DNA from: Bacteroidales bacterium
GTDB taxonomy: Bacteria; Bacteroidota; Bacteroidia; Bacteroidales; Bacteroidaceae
Length of the DNA stretch: 20,961 bases
Assembly: GCA_004558865.1 (NCBI GenBank)
Contig: SFCY01000029.1
Span: 1 to 20,961, forward strand
Direction: 5' to 3'
Shown here piece after piece: positions 1 through 6,624 of the stretch (the stretch's first letter is position 1; the number at the start of each line of letters is the position of its first letter). Under the pieces are notes generated by a model, which saw only the letters and a program-made list of their open reading frames with translations, was not told where the DNA came from and did no database searches. The position numbers and the translations under genes are program-made.

Positions 1-890
1 CTGTCCACGCGGACAAGATTCACAACCTAATCAAGACGCGTAAGAAATACAAGTATTCCTATGCGCAGTTGGGAAGCATATACATGACAGGAGCAGACAC
101 CATAAGCTTTCAAATAGGGTTCTGGAAATACATCGAGCCCATTGTGAGGGCATCGTATTTGGGAAGCAACTTCTACACTATGTTTGGAATAAACGACAGG
201 GGGGAGGCCGAGGAGGCACACCTTACACAAAAGGAGATTGCCAAACGCATTGAACGGAGCAGGGTGTGGGACATCGTGCCTGACTCTTCCTATGATGGGG
301 GAGGAATTGTAGTGTGGACTTACCATCAAAACAGAAGACCAGACTCTACCTTCGTAAGAAACGGAAGACCAGTGTGGACTTATTATCAAGACAGACGCAC
401 ACTCTGTATGGATTCGGTGTGCTACAGGGCATTGACAAAATGCTTGGAGTTGCTTGCGGACAGGGGCGTTCGGCCAAATGATGTCTATATCAACGACGAG
501 CATTTCCCAGCATTCCTCTATCGGGATGCCGAACAGGGATCATACAAGGCATTCTTTCCTTACTACTTCAGCTCCATCAAGCATATTCCTTTAGGACAGG
601 ACTACAAAAGCTGGCTCAAGGATGGACAGTTTGTCGTGGGTTGGCCACAACTGCTGGTCCAGAAAGGGCGGGTCGCCATTAAGGTGTTTTATCTGACGGC
701 TAATGCTCCTAACATTACAATGACCCAATCAGTCGAGGCTGTCTACAAATACCAGTCCTCATTGGGGATGTGGGTGTATGAAGATTGCTCTTTAAACAAA
801 AGGACACAGCTAACCCCCCCTTACGTTGGAGAAATCCATCACCCAAAGACATGCATCCACAACAGTCTCGAAGAGGCGTCCTCTCTCTAA
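1..890 (+). CDS. Unrecognised protein, C-terminal part (5' end outside the window)
   Basis: The reading frame is open from the first full codon (position 3) to the TAA at 888-890, giving 295 visible residues. The true start lies upstream of the window; a TTG at 69 is possible but the frame is coding-like before it. I do not recognise the family. The visible protein is soluble-looking, rich in aromatic residues (Trp, Tyr, Phe) and charged residues, with no signal peptide or membrane segment in the part seen. A 20-residue-period duplication gives two related stretches, VWTYHQNRRP and VWTYYQDRRT, around residues 104-133 of the visible part. It sits just upstream of a broken RHS core, so it may belong to the same accessory island; a role as an RHS cargo or immunity gene is only a guess. 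Confidence 0.6.
   Translation, partial: VHADKIHNLIKTRKKYKYSYAQLGSIYMTGADTISFQIGFWKYIEPIVRASYLGSNFYTMFGINDRGEAEEAHLTQKEIAKRIERSRVWDIVPDSSYDGGGIVVWTYHQNRRPDSTFVRNGRPVWTYYQDRRTLCMDSVCYRALTKCLELLADRGVRPNDVYINDEHFPAFLYRDAEQGSYKAFFPYYFSSIKHIPLGQDYKSWLKDGQFVVGWPQLLVQKGRVAIKVFYLTANAPNITMTQSVEAVYKYQSSLGMWVYEDCSLNKRTQLTPPYVGEIHHPKTCIHNSLEEASSL
312..394 (+). repeat. Direct repeat with 60-bp period inside the partial gene
   Basis: The bases at 312-334 and 372-394 match at 20 of 23 positions (GTGTGGACTTAnnATCAAnACAGA-like), exactly 60 bases apart. A shorter related pair (nGAAGACCAG) lies between them. The period is a multiple of three, so the repeat is read as two similar ten-residue peptides and keeps the frame. 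Confidence 0.7.
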
Positions 891-918
891 CCCCAGGCAA
901 GCGTAGCGCAGCCCGGGG
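891..918. repeat. REP-like GC-rich hairpin after the partial gene
   Basis: Directly after the stop codon, CCCCAGGC and GCCCGGGG form a 7-bp stem with one central mismatch around a 12-base loop (AAGCGTAGCGCA). There is no T-tract, so it resembles a REP-type palindrome rather than a classic intrinsic terminator. The remainder of the gap up to 1094 shows a TATGTTTG box at 1019-1026 with no convincing -33 partner and nothing else I can name. Confidence 0.4.
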
Positions 919-1094
919 GTAGTCGCAGCGATAAACGAAACTCAGCGCCTCGAAGACGCGCGAAGCACGCAGTGCGCACCAACACATATAGAGTCGGTGG
1001 ATAGTGACTTGTCATTACTATGTTTGGTAGATTATCTCAACCATCATTAACAGCCGAGTGACGTGATATGAACAAGGATGCGAATAAAGGTTGA

Positions 1095-1778
1095 GCGGAA
1101 AGGGGCGATACCAAAAGCTATTCTGCTATATCCGCCAACGGCAACCCGCTCTCCATACGGCGCAGTGGCCTGAGGCAGGACGGGACGTTTGGCCTCATCG
1201 ACGACCTGGCTCTCTCCTACGACGGCAACCAGCTGTCTTCCGTGGAGGAGAAGGCCGCCCCCGTCTTGCCCGCCGCCACGCTCGACCTGATGCGGGGCTC
1301 CAGCGATTTCGCCTACAACGACAACGGGGCTTTGACAATGGACGGCACCCGCGGCATCACAAGCATAGCCTACGACGACAACGGTAGTCGGGCGGTCATA
1401 CAGTTCGCCAACGGCAGCGCGACGGACACCCTGACGCTCGCCTTCAAGTACTTCAACAAGGACCACTTGGGCAACATCCGCGAGGTCATGGCCGAGGACG
1501 GCACCGTGGAGCAGGTGACGGACTACTATCCTTTCGGACTCCCCATGAGCGACCTGAGCCGCAACAGCGGACTGCAGCGGTTCAAATACAAAGGCAAGGA
1601 GTTTGACCAGATGCACGGACTGAACACCTACGACTACGGCGCTCGCCAGTACAACCCCGTGCTGGCAAGATGGGACAGGATGGAAAACGCTGACGGCTAC
1701 GGCCAAAATAAGAGGCGGCATTGTTTGGAGGGTTCGCAATTAATGCTTAACTTTGCCTTGTTGGAGGGCTGTCCATAA
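1095..1778 (+). pseudogene. RHS-repeat protein core fragment (decayed)
   Basis: The frame is open from just after a TGA at 1092-1094 to the TAA at 1776-1778 and encodes typical Bacteroidetes RHS sequence: SANGNPLSIRRSGLRQDG, LALSYDGNQLSSVEE, FAYNDNGALTMDGTRGI, then the hallmark KDHLGNIREV, DYYPFGLPM, YKGKEFD, LNTYDYGARQYNP and ARWDRM. Family knowledge: RHS proteins are very large wall-associated or secreted polymorphic toxins with a variable C-terminal toxin after the core. Here the large N-terminal repeat region is absent, homology stops at about 1682 right after ARWDRM, and there is no toxin domain. The join NGSATDTLTLAFKYFNKDHLG also looks too short compared with intact relatives, suggesting an internal in-frame loss (from memory of the family). 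No good start codon or ribosome site is present. It is most likely a silent remnant. Confidence 0.8.
1724..1755 (+). promoter_or_regulatory. Bacteroidetes-type promoter for the thioesterase
   Basis: TTTG at 1724-1727 and TAACTTTG at 1748-1755 are separated by 20 bases and match the TTTG/TAnnTTTG consensus fully. Transcription would start near 1762, about 80 bases before the thioesterase ATG. The promoter lies inside the tail of the RHS pseudogene frame. Confidence 0.65.
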
Positions 1779-1840
1779 GGGGGAAATCCTCTTTAGGCAC
1801 TGGCCTCCGCCATCAGAGAACCAACAAAACAACACAGAAT

Positions 1841-2626
1841 ATGAAAGAGACCATGTTGACCAAAGTGGGGCGATACCAGTTTGTGGCCGAGCCCTTCCAC
1901 TGCGATTTCAGCAGGCGGCTGTTGATGACCCATTTGGGAAACCAGCTGCTCAATGCCGCCGACTTCCACAGCAACGACCGGGGATTCGGCGTGAAATACC
2001 TCAACACCATCAACCGCTCATGGGTGTTGTCGAGATTGGCTGTGGAGATGACCGAGATGCCTAAAATCTACGACAAGTTCTACGTGGAGACCTGGTGCGA
2101 CGGTGCTCGACACACTTTCACGAGCCGCAACTTCGCCATCACTGCCGAGGACAGGCGCCCATTCGGCTTCGGCAAGAGCATCTGGGCGATGATCGACACC
2201 CAGACGCGAGAGCCTGCCGACGTGTTCAGCGTCAACGACGGACTCATCGTCGACTACGTGGAGACGGCCAAGGAATGCCCCATTGCCAAGCCCAACCGTG
2301 TGACGGTGAACGGAGACGCGCCACTCGTGCGCACCATCGGCACCTACTACAACGACGTGGACCTGAACGGCCACATCAACAGCATGAAATACGTGGAGCA
2401 CCTGCTCGACCTCTTCGACCTCGAATGGTACAGAAGCCACCGGCTGAAACGCTTCGACATTGCCTACGTGGCCGAAAGCCATCAGGGCGACGACCTCTGC
2501 CTCTACAGTCAGGATGAGGGCAACGGCTCCTTCGCTGTCAAGGTGATGAAGAAAAACGCGGATGTACCCGACGGCGTGGAGGCCTGTCGGTGCCTGCTGA
2601 CGTTTGTTGACGAACAAGAAGACTGA
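1841..2626 (+). CDS. Acyl-ACP thioesterase
   Basis: This 261-residue protein belongs to the bacterial acyl-ACP thioesterase family (related to plant FatA/FatB, double hotdog fold). It would hydrolyse acyl-acyl carrier protein in the cytoplasm to free fatty acids. The N-terminal hotdog runs roughly 1-145, with NTINRSWVLSRL and YDKFYVETWCDG typical of the family. The second hotdog carries the catalytic-site signature DVDLNGHINSMKYVEH (Asp174, Asn176, His178, Glu186). The length is usual for bacterial members. The ATG at 1841 is chosen because the family N-terminus starts there, and it follows a consensus promoter at 1724-1755. It is a single-gene unit facing cmk across a 495-base gap. The family is clear; substrate chain length cannot be read from sequence. 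Confidence 0.92.
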   Translation: MKETMLTKVGRYQFVAEPFHCDFSRRLLMTHLGNQLLNAADFHSNDRGFGVKYLNTINRSWVLSRLAVEMTEMPKIYDKFYVETWCDGARHTFTSRNFAITAEDRRPFGFGKSIWAMIDTQTREPADVFSVNDGLIVDYVETAKECPIAKPNRVTVNGDAPLVRTIGTYYNDVDLNGHINSMKYVEHLLDLFDLEWYRSHRLKRFDIAYVAESHQGDDLCLYSQDEGNGSFAVKVMKKNADVPDGVEACRCLLTFVDEQED

Positions 2627-2644
2627 GGGTTATCAAACGTCCAT

Positions 2645-2675
2645 AAAAAAGAGCTGCTTTTCACAAAGTAGCTCT
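2645..2675 (-). terminator. Hairpin with T-tract on the minus strand
   Basis: Arms 2650-2660 and 2665-2675 (AGAGCTGCTTT / AAAGTAGCTCT, loop TCAC) form an 11-bp stem with one non-Watson-Crick pair. It is a G-U wobble on the plus strand but an A-C mismatch on the minus strand. Six consecutive A bases at 2645-2650 give a T-tract only in the minus direction. It could end an orphan minus-strand transcript, or act weakly behind the thioesterase gene. Confidence 0.45.
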
Positions 2676-2931
2676 CCAAAACAGTAATTGATACATAAAA
2701 AAAATACTTTGTCACTAACTATCTTGTCAGTCCGTCTCTCACGAGAAAGTCAGACAAGTTGGTTTTTGAAGACCGTAAACATTGAAATTAACATAAACAA
2801 AAACTTATTTCTTTAATTGCTATTAGCATCTTAAATCATTACCATGCGGCAGGAGTTGGCATTGCCCGCATTTACGCGCTGCAGCCTCCGTCGGCGCAAG
2901 TTCAATGGGCGAAGCCCAAATTCTTATTTGA
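2645..2931 (-). ncRNA. Candidate small structured RNA (unnamed)
   Basis: Between two convergent genes, the minus strand has a promoter-like pair (2938-2969), about 285 bases with hairpins, then a hairpin with a T-tract (2645-2675). Read on the minus strand, the hairpins are: a TGGGC/GCCCA stem near 2907-2919; an 8-bp ATGCGG(g)CA/TGCCGCAT stem near 2844-2871 with one bulge; and a CTTGTC/GACAAG stem near 2722-2757 enclosing TCTC-GTGA-GAGA, a GNRA-type tetraloop. No open frame with coding character is present and I see no features of tmRNA, RNase P or SRP RNA. The proposal rests on layout only; the middle part may instead be a dispersed intergenic repeat. Confidence 0.3.
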
Positions 2932-2937
2932 ATGCGA

Positions 2938-2969
2938 CAAAGATACAAAAAGATTTGGATAAGAACAAC
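2938..2969 (-). promoter_or_regulatory. Orphan minus-strand promoter-like site
   Basis: CAAAGATA at 2938-2945 reads TATCTTTG on the minus strand. CAAC at 2966-2969 reads GTTG, a three-of-four match to TTTG, with a 20-base spacer. It points away from cmk into gene-free DNA, so it serves no annotated gene. Confidence 0.4.
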
Positions 2970-3064
2970 ATTTTTCATGAAAAAAGTTGCATAAACATAT
3001 AAATTTACTTTTCCGCACAAGGTAAGGAAGCCCCAATGTGTTCTCCTTATTACCATTTCCTGCA

Positions 3065-3102
3065 AAAGGGGCAGGGTCAAACTCATTTGACCCTGCCCCT
3101 TT
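3065..3102 (-). terminator. Perfect 17-bp hairpin, probable cmk terminator
   Basis: Arms 3065-3081 and 3086-3102 (AAAGGGGCAGGGTCAAA and its exact complement) enclose a four-base loop, CTCA. It begins 19 bases beyond the cmk stop codon. On the minus strand the second arm runs into a short TTTT tract (3067-3064). The perfect symmetry also makes it a possible member of a repeat family. Confidence 0.7.
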
Positions 3103-3121
3103 CCACGCTTTGCCGAAGACG

Positions 3122-3817
3122 CTACTCCTTGCCCACCGCACGCTCGTATTGCTCCATCAGCCACTGGTTTTGCTGCTCGATGGTCATATTGCTGTTGTCG
3201 AGCAGGAGGGCGTCGTCGGCTTTCTTGAGCGGACTCACTTGGCGGTGCGTGTCGATGTAGTCGCGCTCCTCCACGTTGTGCTTGATCTCGTCGTAGTCAG
3301 CTGGCATTCCCTTGGCCCGCAGCTCGTCGTAGCGGCGCCGGGCGCGCACTTCGGCCGAGGCCGTAACGAATATCTTCAGTTCGGCACGTGGAAAAACCGT
3401 GGTGCCGATGTCACGCCCGTCCATCACGATTCCCTTTTCCTGTCCCATCAGCTGCTGCTGGGCCACGAGGGCCTTTCGCACAAAAGGCAGGGCGGCGATG
3501 GGACTGACATGGCTCGACACCTCGATGGTGCGTATGGTCCGCTCCACACATTCGCCGTTGAGGTAAGTGTCGGGGCGGCCCGACGTGGCGTTCAGACAGA
3601 AGCCGATGCGGACTTGCCCCATCAGCGGCTCCAGCTCCGCGGCCTTGATCGAGCCGTCGGCATTGAACAGGTTGTGGCGCATGGCAAACAGCGTCACCGC
3701 ACGATACATGGCTCCTGTGTCGACATAGACATATCCTATTTTGCGGGCTAAATCCTTTGCCATGGTACTCTTGCCGCAAGAAGAGTAACCGTCGATGGCT
3801 ATCACAATTTTCTTCAT
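3122..3817 (-). CDS. cmk: Cytidylate kinase
   Basis: The 231-residue protein phosphorylates CMP/dCMP with ATP in the cytoplasm, feeding pyrimidine nucleotides to RNA, DNA and phospholipid synthesis. It starts MKKIVIAIDGYSSCGKST, with the P-loop at residues 10-18. DTGAMYRA follows at about 33-40, then the insert typical of bacterial CMP kinases (RTIEVSSHVSPIAALPFVR), GIVMDGRDIGTTVFP, and the lid region ARARRRYDEL-like with YDEIKHNVEERDYIDT. The ATG at 3817 is preferred over longer in-frame extensions because homology begins at MKKIVIAIDG and the upstream porQ gene ends only 10 bases before it. It is therefore the second gene of a porQ-cmk operon. A strong hairpin follows. Confidence 0.95.
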   Translation of the reverse strand: MKKIVIAIDGYSSCGKSTMAKDLARKIGYVYVDTGAMYRAVTLFAMRHNLFNADGSIKAAELEPLMGQVRIGFCLNATSGRPDTYLNGECVERTIRTIEVSSHVSPIAALPFVRKALVAQQQLMGQEKGIVMDGRDIGTTVFPRAELKIFVTASAEVRARRRYDELRAKGMPADYDEIKHNVEERDYIDTHRQVSPLKKADDALLLDNSNMTIEQQNQWLMEQYERAVGKE

Positions 3818-3827
3818 TGTCGTTGGG

Positions 3828-4772
3828 TCAGAGGCTGTAGGCCACATTGATGGTGAGCGAGCTGCTCGAAACGTGATACTTGCCATAGGCCAAGTTCACC
3901 TTGAAGCGGTCGAGATTCAGTCCGCCGCCGAAGCTGAGTCCCGCGCCGTGGCTGCTCTCGCCGTCGGTGCTGGCGATCTTCATCTCGTGGGCGCGGCGGA
4001 AACTGTAGCCGCCGCCAATCCAGATGGAAGGCGCGATGATGAACTCCGCTCCCACCACGATGTGGTTGGCGAAGCGATAGTCCCAATGGTTCAGGTCCAC
4101 GAGCGAGGCCGAGAGGCGCATCGGGAAGGTCTCGAAGCTCTTTGAGGCACCAATCTGCACGTCGATGGGCATCCGCTCGTAGTTGTCGGTGAAGGCCTTG
4201 AGCTGTCCGCCGAGGTTTTTCACCACCGCGCTGACCGACCATCCGCGCGCATCGTCGTAATAGTTCACGCCCAAGTCCACTCCCATGCCGATGGAATTGT
4301 AGTCGCCAATGTAGGAGGTGACAAACTTCATGGCGATTCCGCCGGCAAGGTGGTCGGTGAGCATGTAGGAGAAATAGCCCGCCAAGGCAATGTCCTTGGC
4401 CTTGAACTCGCCCGTCTGCACGTTGTCGGCGTCGGTCTCCTTCATGCTGCCATAGTCGATGTACTGTGCCGACCCTGCCCACGACGCACGTTCCTTCACC
4501 GTCTTGTTGAACGCCGCGCTGAGCATGTTGACCCCCGACATGTAGTTCATGTAGTTGAAGTTGATGGTCTTGTCGCTCACCGACGACAGCAAGGCAGGAT
4601 TGCTGAATATCAAGGCCTCGTCGTCCTCGATGATGCTCACGTTGTCGCCGCCCAACGCAGCGGCATGGGCGCTGACAGGCAGTCGGAGGAAGTTGTATTC
4701 CGTGCGGCTGTCCTGCGCATGCATGTCCAAGGCCACGAGGGCAAGCAGGAGTATGATGGCAACCTTCTTCAT
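3828..4772 (-). CDS. porQ: Type IX secretion system protein PorQ
   Basis: This 314-residue outer-membrane beta-barrel protein belongs to the PorV/PorQ family of the type IX secretion system, specific to the Bacteroidetes phylum. In characterised species PorQ works with PorU, PorV and PorZ in the cell-surface attachment complex for secreted C-terminal-domain proteins. Visible features: a signal peptide (KK, hydrophobic ILLLALVAL, cleavage likely after MHAQ at residue 20), the family start YNFLRLPVSAHAAALGG, IIEDDEALIFSNPALLS, alternating amphipathic strands such as SMGVDLGVNYYDDARGWSVS-like segments, and an aromatic/hydrophobic C-terminus (INVAYSL). Length is normal. It is co-directional with cmk, an arrangement also seen in other Bacteroidetes as far as I recall. 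No other secretion-system gene is in the window. Confidence 0.9.
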   Translation of the reverse strand: MKKVAIILLLALVALDMHAQDSRTEYNFLRLPVSAHAAALGGDNVSIIEDDEALIFSNPALLSSVSDKTINFNYMNYMSGVNMLSAAFNKTVKERASWAGSAQYIDYGSMKETDADNVQTGEFKAKDIALAGYFSYMLTDHLAGGIAMKFVTSYIGDYNSIGMGVDLGVNYYDDARGWSVSAVVKNLGGQLKAFTDNYERMPIDVQIGASKSFETFPMRLSASLVDLNHWDYRFANHIVVGAEFIIAPSIWIGGGYSFRRAHEMKIASTDGESSHGAGLSFGGGLNLDRFKVNLAYGKYHVSSSSLTINVAYSL

Positions 4773-4793
4773 TTAAAATTTCCAATTATCGTG

Positions 4794-4801
4794 CAAAGAT
4801 A
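4794..4801 (-). promoter_or_regulatory. -7 box for porQ-cmk
   Basis: CAAAGATA reads TATCTTTG on the minus strand, 22 bases upstream of the porQ start. No good TTTG-like -33 box is seen at the expected distance, so the site is supported by the -7 element and position only. Confidence 0.45.
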
Positions 4802-4846
4802 CGAATAAAATCACGATTCGGTGAAGACCTTTTGCAATTAATATTG

Positions 4847-4854
4847 TAACTTTG
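4847..4854 (+). promoter_or_regulatory. -7 box for tonB operon
   Basis: TAACTTTG matches TAnnTTTG and lies about 50 bases before the GTG start of tonB. A clear -33 TTTG is not found at the normal spacing. This and the porQ box are divergent and only about 45 bases apart. Confidence 0.5.
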
Positions 4855-4906
4855 CATCAAAGTTTCAAGATGATAACGGAAAAGGAGTCCGTTTAGTGTA
4901 TCAAAA

Positions 4907-5623
4907 GTGGAAGTTAAGAAGTCTGAAATAGCCAATCTCGACGCACGACGGGGGCAAGGGTTCCTGTTGGGGCTTGTCGTCGCCCTGTCGCTGCTCTTCG
5001 TGGCCTTCGAATACACCACCCAACCCAAGCCCGCCGAGGACAACGACGAACTGCTCGACCAGATGGCGCAAGAGATGGAAATGACCACTCCCGACACCCA
5101 CGACATGGTGACCGTGCAGGAGCAGGCTGCCTCCAAGGCAGTGACGCAGCATATCAAGGCCACCGACAACGCCACGGCACAGCCCCAGAAGATTGCCTCG
5201 ACCACAAGCCCGCTCGTGGTGGGCGACGGCCAAGGACTCAACAAGGAGGCCAAGGTGACGGAGGCCGTGGAGCAGACGCCCGCCCAGGTGCAGACCCAGG
5301 ACAACACGGTTTACAAGATGCAGACCGTGGAGCAGTTGCCCGTGTTTCCAGGTGGGTGGACAGCTCTGATGCAATGGCTCACGCGCAACCTCCACTATCC
5401 TGCCATCGCCCTGCAGCAGAAGATACAGGGCAAGGTGGTGGTGTCGTTCATCATCAACAAGGACGGCTCCGTGGCGGACGTGAAACTGGAAAAGAGCGTC
5501 GACGTGAGCCTCGACCGCGAGGCCCTGCGCGTGGTGAGGATGATGCCCAAGTGGCAGCCCGCCATCATGCACGACAAGCCCTGCCGATGCATGTTCGTCA
5601 TTCCCGTGGTCTTCTCTTTATAA
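4907..5623 (+). CDS. tonB: Energy transducer TonB
   Basis: This 238-residue inner-membrane protein couples the proton-motive force, through ExbB/ExbD, to TonB-dependent outer-membrane transporters such as SusC-like porins. It begins with the Bacteroidetes-style cytoplasmic stretch MEVKKSEIANLDARRGQG, followed by one membrane helix (about residues 18-36). A periplasmic linker rich in Gln, Thr, Glu and Lys spans about 40-145. The C-terminal TonB domain covers about 146-238 (VFPGG, NLHYPAIALQQKIQGKVVVSFIINKDGSV, ALRVVRMMPKWQPA). The GTG at 4907 is chosen because an in-frame TAA lies at 4874-4876 and the conserved MEVKKS start is there; AAAAGGAG at 4880-4887 is unusually far upstream for a ribosome site. 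It is followed 26 bases later by the prenyl synthase gene. Confidence 0.92.
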   Translation: MEVKKSEIANLDARRGQGFLLGLVVALSLLFVAFEYTTQPKPAEDNDELLDQMAQEMEMTTPDTHDMVTVQEQAASKAVTQHIKATDNATAQPQKIASTTSPLVVGDGQGLNKEAKVTEAVEQTPAQVQTQDNTVYKMQTVEQLPVFPGGWTALMQWLTRNLHYPAIALQQKIQGKVVVSFIINKDGSVADVKLEKSVDVSLDREALRVVRMMPKWQPAIMHDKPCRCMFVIPVVFSL

Positions 5624-5649
5624 TAATGTACTGACAAAACTTTAAAGCC

Positions 5650-6624
5650 ATGCATACAACTGAAGATTTGTTGAAAGAAATCAACGCGATTCTTGAGAAT
5701 CATCCCTACAACCGTCAGCCCGAGTCGCTCTACGACCCGGTGAGATACGTACTCGCACAAGGCGGAAAGCGCATCCGGCCCACGCTGATGATGCTCGCCT
5801 ACGAGCTCTACAAGGACCATCCCGAGGACATCATCCTGCCGGCCGTGGGCCTGGAAACCTATCACAACTACACCCTGCTCCACGACGACCTGATGGACAA
5901 CGCCGACATGCGGCGCGGCAACCTCACGGTGCACAAGAGATGGAATGCCAACACGGCCATCCTCTCCGGCGACTCGATGCTCGTGCTGGCCTACAAGTGC
6001 ATGCAGCAGGTGAGCGACGACAAGCTGCGCCCCGTGCTGGAAATCTTCACCGAGACCGCTCTCCAGGTTGGCGAGGGGCAGCAGTATGACATGGATTTTG
6101 AGCAGCGCAACGACGTGGCCGAGGATGAGTATATCGAGATGATTCGTCTCAAGACCAGTGTGCTTCTGGCCTGCGCGCTGAAGATTGGAGCCGTGCTGGC
6201 CGACGCTCCAAAGGCCGACGCCGAAAACCTCTACAAGTTTGGCGAGCAGATTGGCCTTGCCTTCCAGCTGCAGGACGACTATCTCGACGTATACGGCGAC
6301 CCGAAGGTCTTCGGCAAGGCCGTGGGTGGCGACATCACGTCGAACAAGAAGACCTACATGCTCATCAATGCCTTCAACCGCGCCAATGCGGAGCAGCGCG
6401 CCGAACTGACACGATGGACCAAGGCCAGGGAGTTTGACAAGCAGGAGAAGATCTCCGCCGTGACAAAACTCTACAACGAGATGGGCATCAACAAACTGGC
6501 CCAGGAGAGGATAGCCTACTACTTCGAACAAAGCAGCGCCTATCTCGATGCCGTAAAAGTGGACGAAGACCGCAAGAGCCAGCTCCGCGCCTACGCAGAG
6601 AGGATGATGAAGAGGAAATACTGA
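5650..6624 (+). CDS. Isoprenyl (polyprenyl) diphosphate synthase
   Basis: This 324-residue trans-isoprenyl diphosphate synthase condenses isopentenyl diphosphate with allylic diphosphates in the cytoplasm, supplying precursors for quinones and undecaprenyl carriers. The GGKRIRP substrate-binding motif lies at about 38-44, the first aspartate-rich motif DDLMD at 79-83, and the second, DDYLD, at 209-213, followed by the usual FGKAVGGDI. The aromatic residue five positions before the first motif (Tyr74) is the pattern associated with short, farnesyl-length products. There is no two-residue insert in the first motif, so the exact product (C15 versus C20) is uncertain and I give no symbol. It is the middle gene of a tonB-synthase-tatD operon; its TGA overlaps the next ATG by one base. 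Confidence 0.9.
   Translation: MHTTEDLLKEINAILENHPYNRQPESLYDPVRYVLAQGGKRIRPTLMMLAYELYKDHPEDIILPAVGLETYHNYTLLHDDLMDNADMRRGNLTVHKRWNANTAILSGDSMLVLAYKCMQQVSDDKLRPVLEIFTETALQVGEGQQYDMDFEQRNDVAEDEYIEMIRLKTSVLLACALKIGAVLADAPKADAENLYKFGEQIGLAFQLQDDYLDVYGDPKVFGKAVGGDITSNKKTYMLINAFNRANAEQRAELTRWTKAREFDKQEKISAVTKLYNEMGINKLAQERIAYYFEQSSAYLDAVKVDEDRKSQLRAYAERMMKRKY

Noticed and set aside
1019..1026. Promoter driving the RHS remnant
   Set aside because: TATGTTTG matches the -7 consensus but has no -33 partner, and the downstream frame has no start codon.
1047..1739. Minus-strand open frame of 230 residues
   Set aside because: It is antisense to the RHS remnant, low in plausible protein character, and is explained by GC-biased codon positions.
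2823..3164. Small proteins across the cmk-distal gap
   Set aside because: The open frames arise by reading through the perfect palindrome at 3065-3102 in both directions and have no homology.
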